A stretch of DNA of 64,000 nt from Pseudocitrobacter sp913778145 (GTDB lineage: Bacteria > Pseudomonadota > Gammaproteobacteria > Enterobacterales > Enterobacteriaceae): positions 1 through 64,000 of the forward strand of contig JALNTX010000009.1 of NCBI GenBank assembly GCA_035726825.1, written 5' to 3'. Of the stretch, positions 60,448 through 64,000 are shown piece after piece (the stretch's first letter is position 1; every line of letters begins with the position of its first letter). The notes beneath the pieces are model-generated. The model was not told where the DNA came from. It searched no databases and saw nothing but the letters and a program-made list of their open reading frames with translations. The position numbers and the translations under genes were made by a program.

Positions 60448-62730
60448 ATGTCCGAGCTTAATGAAAAGTTAGCCACAGCCTGGGAAGGTTTTACTAAAGG
60501 TGACTGGCAGAATGAAGTCAACTTACGTGACTTCATCCAGAAAAACTACACTCCATATGAGGGTGACGAGTCCTTCCTGGCAGGTGCTACTAAAGCAACT
60601 ACCGAGCTGTGGGACAAAGTAATGGAAGGTGTTAAACAGGAAAACCGCACTCACGCGCCTGTTGACTTCGACACCGCTGTTGCTTCTACCATCACCTCCC
60701 ACGACGCAGGCTACATCAACAAGTCGCTGGAAAAAATCGTTGGTCTGCAGACTGAAGCTCCGCTGAAACGCGCGCTGATTCCGTTTGGCGGCATCAAAAT
60801 GATCGAAGGTTCCTGCAAAGCGTACAACCGCGAACTGGACCCGATGATCAAAAAAATCTTCACCGAGTACCGTAAAACTCACAACCAGGGCGTGTTCGAC
60901 GTTTATACTCCGGACATCCTGCGTTGCCGTAAATCTGGCGTCCTGACTGGTCTGCCAGATGCCTACGGTCGTGGTCGTATCATCGGTGACTACCGTCGTA
61001 TCGCCGTATACGGTATCGACTTCCTGATGAAAGACAAATTCGCTCAGTTCACTTCTCTCCAGTCTGACCTGGAAAACGGTGTGAACCTCGAAGCGACTAT
61101 TCGTCTGCGCGAAGAAATTTCTGAACAGCACCGTGCGCTGGGTCAGATCAAAGAGATGGCTGCTAAATACGGCTACGACATCTCTGGTCCGGCTACTAAC
61201 GCTCAGGAAGCTATCCAGTGGACTTACTTCGGCTACCTGGCTGCGGTTAAATCTCAGAACGGCGCTGCAATGTCCTTCGGTCGTACTTCCAGCTTCCTGG
61301 ATATCTACATCGAACGTGACCTGAAAGCAGGCAAAATCACTGAACAAGAAGCTCAGGAAATGATTGACCACCTGGTCATGAAACTGCGTATGGTTCGCTT
61401 CCTGCGTACTCCTGAATATGATGAACTGTTCTCCGGTGACCCGATTTGGGCAACTGAATCCGTCGGTGGTATGGGCGTTGATGGCCGTACTCTGGTTACC
61501 AAAAACAGCTTCCGTTTCCTGAACACCCTGTACACCATGGGCCCGTCTCCGGAACCGAACATCACTATCCTGTGGTCTGAAAAACTGCCGCTGGCGTTCA
61601 AAAAATTCGCTGCGAAAGTGTCCATCGATACCTCTTCTCTGCAATACGAGAACGACGATCTGATGCGTCCAGACTTCAACAACGATGACTACGCTATCGC
61701 TTGCTGCGTAAGCCCGATGATCGTTGGTAAACAAATGCAGTTCTTCGGTGCGCGTGCTAACCTGGCGAAAACCATGCTGTACGCAATCAACGGCGGCGTT
61801 GATGAAAAACTGAAAATGCAGGTTGGTCCGAAATCTGAACCGATCAAAGGCGATGTGCTGAACTACGACGAAGTTATCGACCGTATGGATCACTTCATGG
61901 ATTGGCTGGCTAAACAGTACGTCACCGCACTGAACGTCATCCACTACATGCATGACAAATACAGCTACGAAGCTTCTCTGATGGCGCTGCACGACCGTGA
62001 CGTTATCCGTACCATGGCTTGCGGTATCGCGGGTCTGTCCGTAGCGGCTGACTCCCTGTCTGCAATCAAATATGCGAAAGTTAAACCGATTCGTGACGAA
62101 GACGGTCTGGCTATCGACTTCGAAATCGAAGGCGAATACCCGCAGTTTGGTAACAACGATGCTCGCGTCGATGACATGGCTGTTGACCTGGTAGAACGTT
62201 TCATGAAAAAAATTCAGAAACTGACTACTTACCGCAACGCTATCCCGACTCAGTCCGTTCTGACCATCACTTCCAACGTTGTGTATGGTAAGAAAACCGG
62301 TAACACCCCAGACGGTCGTCGCGCAGGCGCTCCGTTCGGACCAGGTGCTAACCCGATGCACGGCCGTGACCAGAAAGGTGCTGTTGCCTCTCTGACCTCC
62401 GTTGCAAAACTGCCGTTTGCTTACGCTAAAGATGGTATCTCTTACACCTTCTCTATCGTTCCGAACGCACTGGGTAAAGACGACGACGTTCGTAAAACCA
62501 ACCTGGCAGGCCTGATGGATGGTTACTTCCACCATGAAGCGTCTATCGAAGGCGGTCAGCACCTGAACGTTAACGTTATGAACCGCGAAATGCTGCTCGA
62601 CGCGATGGAACACCCGGAAAAATATCCGCAGCTGACCATCCGCGTATCTGGCTACGCAGTACGTTTTAACTCCCTGACTAAAGAACAGCAGCAGGACGTT
62701 ATTACTCGTACCTTCACTCAGTCCATGTAA
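60448..62730 (+). CDS. pflB: Pyruvate formate-lyase PflB
   Basis: A 760-residue glycyl-radical enzyme cleaving pyruvate with CoA into acetyl-CoA and formate in anaerobic growth. The active-site cysteines are in ACCVSPM (Cys419/Cys420 with Met1 counted; 418/419 in mature numbering), and the glycyl radical site is in RVSGYAVRF near the C-terminus (Gly735/734). AAGAAGGTAGG just before the ATG is a strong ribosome site. Codon bias is strong, which fits very high expression. It follows focA and precedes a partial terminator and pflA. Confidence 0.98.
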   Translation: MSELNEKLATAWEGFTKGDWQNEVNLRDFIQKNYTPYEGDESFLAGATKATTELWDKVMEGVKQENRTHAPVDFDTAVASTITSHDAGYINKSLEKIVGLQTEAPLKRALIPFGGIKMIEGSCKAYNRELDPMIKKIFTEYRKTHNQGVFDVYTPDILRCRKSGVLTGLPDAYGRGRIIGDYRRIAVYGIDFLMKDKFAQFTSLQSDLENGVNLEATIRLREEISEQHRALGQIKEMAAKYGYDISGPATNAQEAIQWTYFGYLAAVKSQNGAAMSFGRTSSFLDIYIERDLKAGKITEQEAQEMIDHLVMKLRMVRFLRTPEYDELFSGDPIWATESVGGMGVDGRTLVTKNSFRFLNTLYTMGPSPEPNITILWSEKLPLAFKKFAAKVSIDTSSLQYENDDLMRPDFNNDDYAIACCVSPMIVGKQMQFFGARANLAKTMLYAINGGVDEKLKMQVGPKSEPIKGDVLNYDEVIDRMDHFMDWLAKQYVTALNVIHYMHDKYSYEASLMALHDRDVIRTMACGIAGLSVAADSLSAIKYAKVKPIRDEDGLAIDFEIEGEYPQFGNNDARVDDMAVDLVERFMKKIQKLTTYRNAIPTQSVLTITSNVVYGKKTGNTPDGRRAGAPFGPGANPMHGRDQKGAVASLTSVAKLPFAYAKDGISYTFSIVPNALGKDDDVRKTNLAGLMDGYFHHEASIEGGQHLNVNVMNREMLLDAMEHPEKYPQLTIRVSGYAVRFNSLTKEQQQDVITRTFTQSM

Positions 62731-62768
62731 TGGATTTGACTGAAATCGCGATTTAAAAAGCGTACAAT

Positions 62769-62798
62769 AAAGGCTCCACGCAAGTGGGGCCTTTCTTA
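62769..62798 (+). terminator. Terminator after pflB
   Basis: An 11-bp stem (AAAGGCTCCAC / GTGGGGCCTTT, with one G-U pair) and a 4-nt loop, followed by CTTAT, 38 bp past the pflB stop. It should keep pflA expression well below that of pflB. Confidence 0.75.
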
Positions 62799-62841
62799 TA
62801 AGTGCCCCACTCTCTCCGAGCCTATTTTGCGGGTTAATCTC

Positions 62842-62847
62842 TATAAT
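62842..62847 (+). promoter_or_regulatory. Candidate -10 element for pflA
   Basis: A consensus TATAAT lies 90 bp before the pflA ATG and after the pflB terminator. E. coli pflA has its own promoter in this gap. No clear -35 was found. Confidence 0.4.
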
Positions 62848-62937
62848 GACATTAACGCGCAAAATAAACTCAAGACGGCCTGAAGTCATGATCGTCGCCC
62901 CTGCCGGACGCGGGGAAAAACTGGAGATAACACTGCA

Positions 62938-63678
62938 ATGTCTGTAACTGGTCGCATTCACTCCTTTGAATCCTGTGGCACCGTTGATGGCCCAGGTATC
63001 CGTTTTATCACCTTCTTCCAGGGCTGCCTGATGCGCTGCCTCTATTGCCACAACCGCGATACGTGGGATACGCACGGCGGCAAAGAGGTCACCGTTGAAG
63101 AACTCATGAAAGAAGTGGTGACCTATCGCCACTTTATGAACGCGTCCGGCGGCGGTGTCACCGCATCCGGCGGCGAAGCCATTCTTCAGGCAGAGTTCGT
63201 GCGTGACTGGTTCCGCGCCTGCAAAAAAGAAGGCATTCACACCTGTCTTGATACCAACGGTTTTGTGCGTCGCTACGATCCTGTCATCGATGAACTGCTG
63301 GAAGTCACCGATCTGGTGATGCTCGATCTTAAGCAGATGAACGACGAAATTCACCAGAACCTGGTCGGTGTCTCCAACCATCGTACGCTGGAATTTGCGC
63401 AGTACCTGTCGAAAAAAGAAGTGAAAGTCTGGATCCGCTACGTGGTCGTTCCGGGCTGGTCAGACGATGACGATTCCGCACACCGTCTGGGTGAATTTAC
63501 CCGCGATATGGGCAACGTCGAAAAAATCGAACTGCTGCCGTATCATGAGCTGGGTAAACACAAATGGGTGGCGATGGGCGAAGAGTACAAGCTGGATGGC
63601 GTCCATCCGCCGAAAAAAGAGACCATGGAACGCGTGAAAGGCATTCTGGAACAGTATGGTCACAAGGTGATGTACTAA
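62938..63678 (+). CDS. pflA: Pyruvate formate-lyase activating enzyme PflA
   Basis: A 246-residue radical SAM enzyme that installs the glycyl radical on PflB using SAM and flavodoxin. The [4Fe-4S] motif CxxxCxxC is at Cys30, Cys34 and Cys37 (QGCLMRCLYCHNRD), and the GGE motif is in ASGGGVTASGGEAI. It starts at ATG 62938 with GGAG upstream. It is downstream of pflB, and although separated by a terminator it functions with it. Confidence 0.97.
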   Translation: MSVTGRIHSFESCGTVDGPGIRFITFFQGCLMRCLYCHNRDTWDTHGGKEVTVEELMKEVVTYRHFMNASGGGVTASGGEAILQAEFVRDWFRACKKEGIHTCLDTNGFVRRYDPVIDELLEVTDLVMLDLKQMNDEIHQNLVGVSNHRTLEFAQYLSKKEVKVWIRYVVVPGWSDDDDSAHRLGEFTRDMGNVEKIELLPYHELGKHKWVAMGEEYKLDGVHPPKKETMERVKGILEQYGHKVMY

Positions 63679-63706
63679 AGAATTGGGTGTGGCTCCGCAT
63701 CGGGAG

Positions 63707-64000
63707 TCACGCTTCCTCTCTCCACGTCAAATCAATCGCCTTCAAAATCTGCTCCAGTTGATTAGGTTCTATTTGCCCCGGCTTCCACAGCGCAACGACC
63801 GGATGTGTTAAGCCTTTATCGCCCGCCTCGGTCTCCTGACGTTCGACATTTTTCCAACCTTCAACGCCAAAATGACGCGGTAAAAAAGCCCAGCCGTCTC
63901 CGGCCGACAATCGTTTTTGCAACAACGAGATTTCATTAACCCGAATAATGCGGTCCGCGATTTGAATACGCTGCGCCAGCGCCTGCTGCAATGTGCAGAA
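63707..64000 (-). CDS. LysR-type regulator, C-terminal part (cut by window end)
   Basis: The last 97 codons of a gene that runs off the right edge; the frame is open to the final base. The sequence (RIIRVNEISLLQKRLSAGDGWAFLPRHFGVEGW, then PLWKPGQIE-type tail) fits the second half of a LysR effector-binding domain, where AGDGWAFLP is the typical G-x-LP element. It lies tail to tail with pflA. In E. coli the region beyond pflA contains ycaN (rcdB), a LysR regulator, so that is the likely identity, but ligand and targets cannot be read from this part. Confidence 0.6.
   Translation of the reverse strand, partial: FCTLQQALAQRIQIADRIIRVNEISLLQKRLSAGDGWAFLPRHFGVEGWKNVERQETEAGDKGLTHPVVALWKPGQIEPNQLEQILKAIDLTWREEA

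Noticed and set aside
60523..63381. A 952-codon open frame on the minus strand opposite pflB and pflA
   Set aside because: Strong codon bias in highly expressed genes removes stop codons on the opposite strand. The frame crosses two unrelated genes and their gap, and its translation shows no domain or signal. Treated as a shadow.
1..64000. matS sites for MatP within the window
   Set aside because: No 13-bp GTGAC-N3-GTCAC sequence was recognised by eye. One GTGACCGTCAC (near 25157) lacks the proper spacer. In E. coli this stretch lies outside the Ter macrodomain.
1..64000. Mobile elements, prophage, toxin-antitoxin pairs, CRISPR arrays or a novel defence system
   Set aside because: None of the necessary genes or repeats was seen. 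Nearly all coding sequence is core chromosome in the E. coli order; the fimbrial operon is the main accessory block.

Overview
The window is 64 kb of core chromosome from an enterobacterium of the Escherichia/Salmonella/Citrobacter/Enterobacter group. Almost every gene can be named from its protein sequence. Gene order follows the E. coli K-12 stretch matP-lonH-fabA ... ycaO-focA-pflB-pflA, written here in reverse. The sequence alone does not fix the genus. No transposase, integrase, phage gene, tRNA, rRNA or CRISPR array was seen, and no real gene looks frameshifted.

Layout: 0.1-14 kb holds matP, the Lon-like protease gene lonH, fabA, rmf, the pqiABC lipid-transport operon, the ABC-F gene uup, rlmL, ycbX, zapC and pyrD. 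14.1-20.9 kb is the main accessory block, a seven-gene chaperone-usher fimbrial operon of the elf (ycbQ-F) type. It is followed by about 470 bp of AT-rich non-coding DNA and then ssuE, which stands alone: the ssuADCB genes expected between ssuE and pepN are absent. 22-34 kb carries pepN, pncB, asnS, ompF, aspC, gloC and the cell-wall genes mepK and ldtD. 34.1-41.4 kb is the cmoM-mukF-mukE-mukB chromosome-organisation operon. 41.5-50.6 kb holds elyC, ycbJ and the envelope set msbA-lpxK-ycaQ-ycaR-kdsB, with comEC. 50.8-56.3 kb carries serC-aroA, cmk, rpsA and ihfB. 56.5-63.7 kb has ycaP, ycaO and the anaerobic pyruvate-formate set focA-pflB-pflA. The window ends inside a LysR-type regulator.

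Functional groups are: lipid and envelope building (fabA, msbA, lpxK, kdsB, pqiABC, ompF, ldtD, mepK, elyC); chromosome organisation (matP, mukFEB, ihfB); translation and RNA modification (rmf, uup, rlmL, cmoM, asnS, rpsA); nucleotide, NAD and amino-acid metabolism (pyrD, pncB, cmk, aspC, serC, aroA); and fermentation (focA, pflB, pflA). Several control sites can be read directly: FadR and FabR sites at fabA, a PurR box and start-switch hairpin at pyrD, a NadR box at pncB, an FNR box at focA and many intrinsic terminators.

I found no convincing undescribed system. The points most worth checking are the orphan ssuE, a perfect 16-bp palindrome in front of the fimbrial operon, the sequence-diverged fimbrial tip adhesin, and the kinase-like protein YcbJ, which seems to lack its catalytic aspartates.
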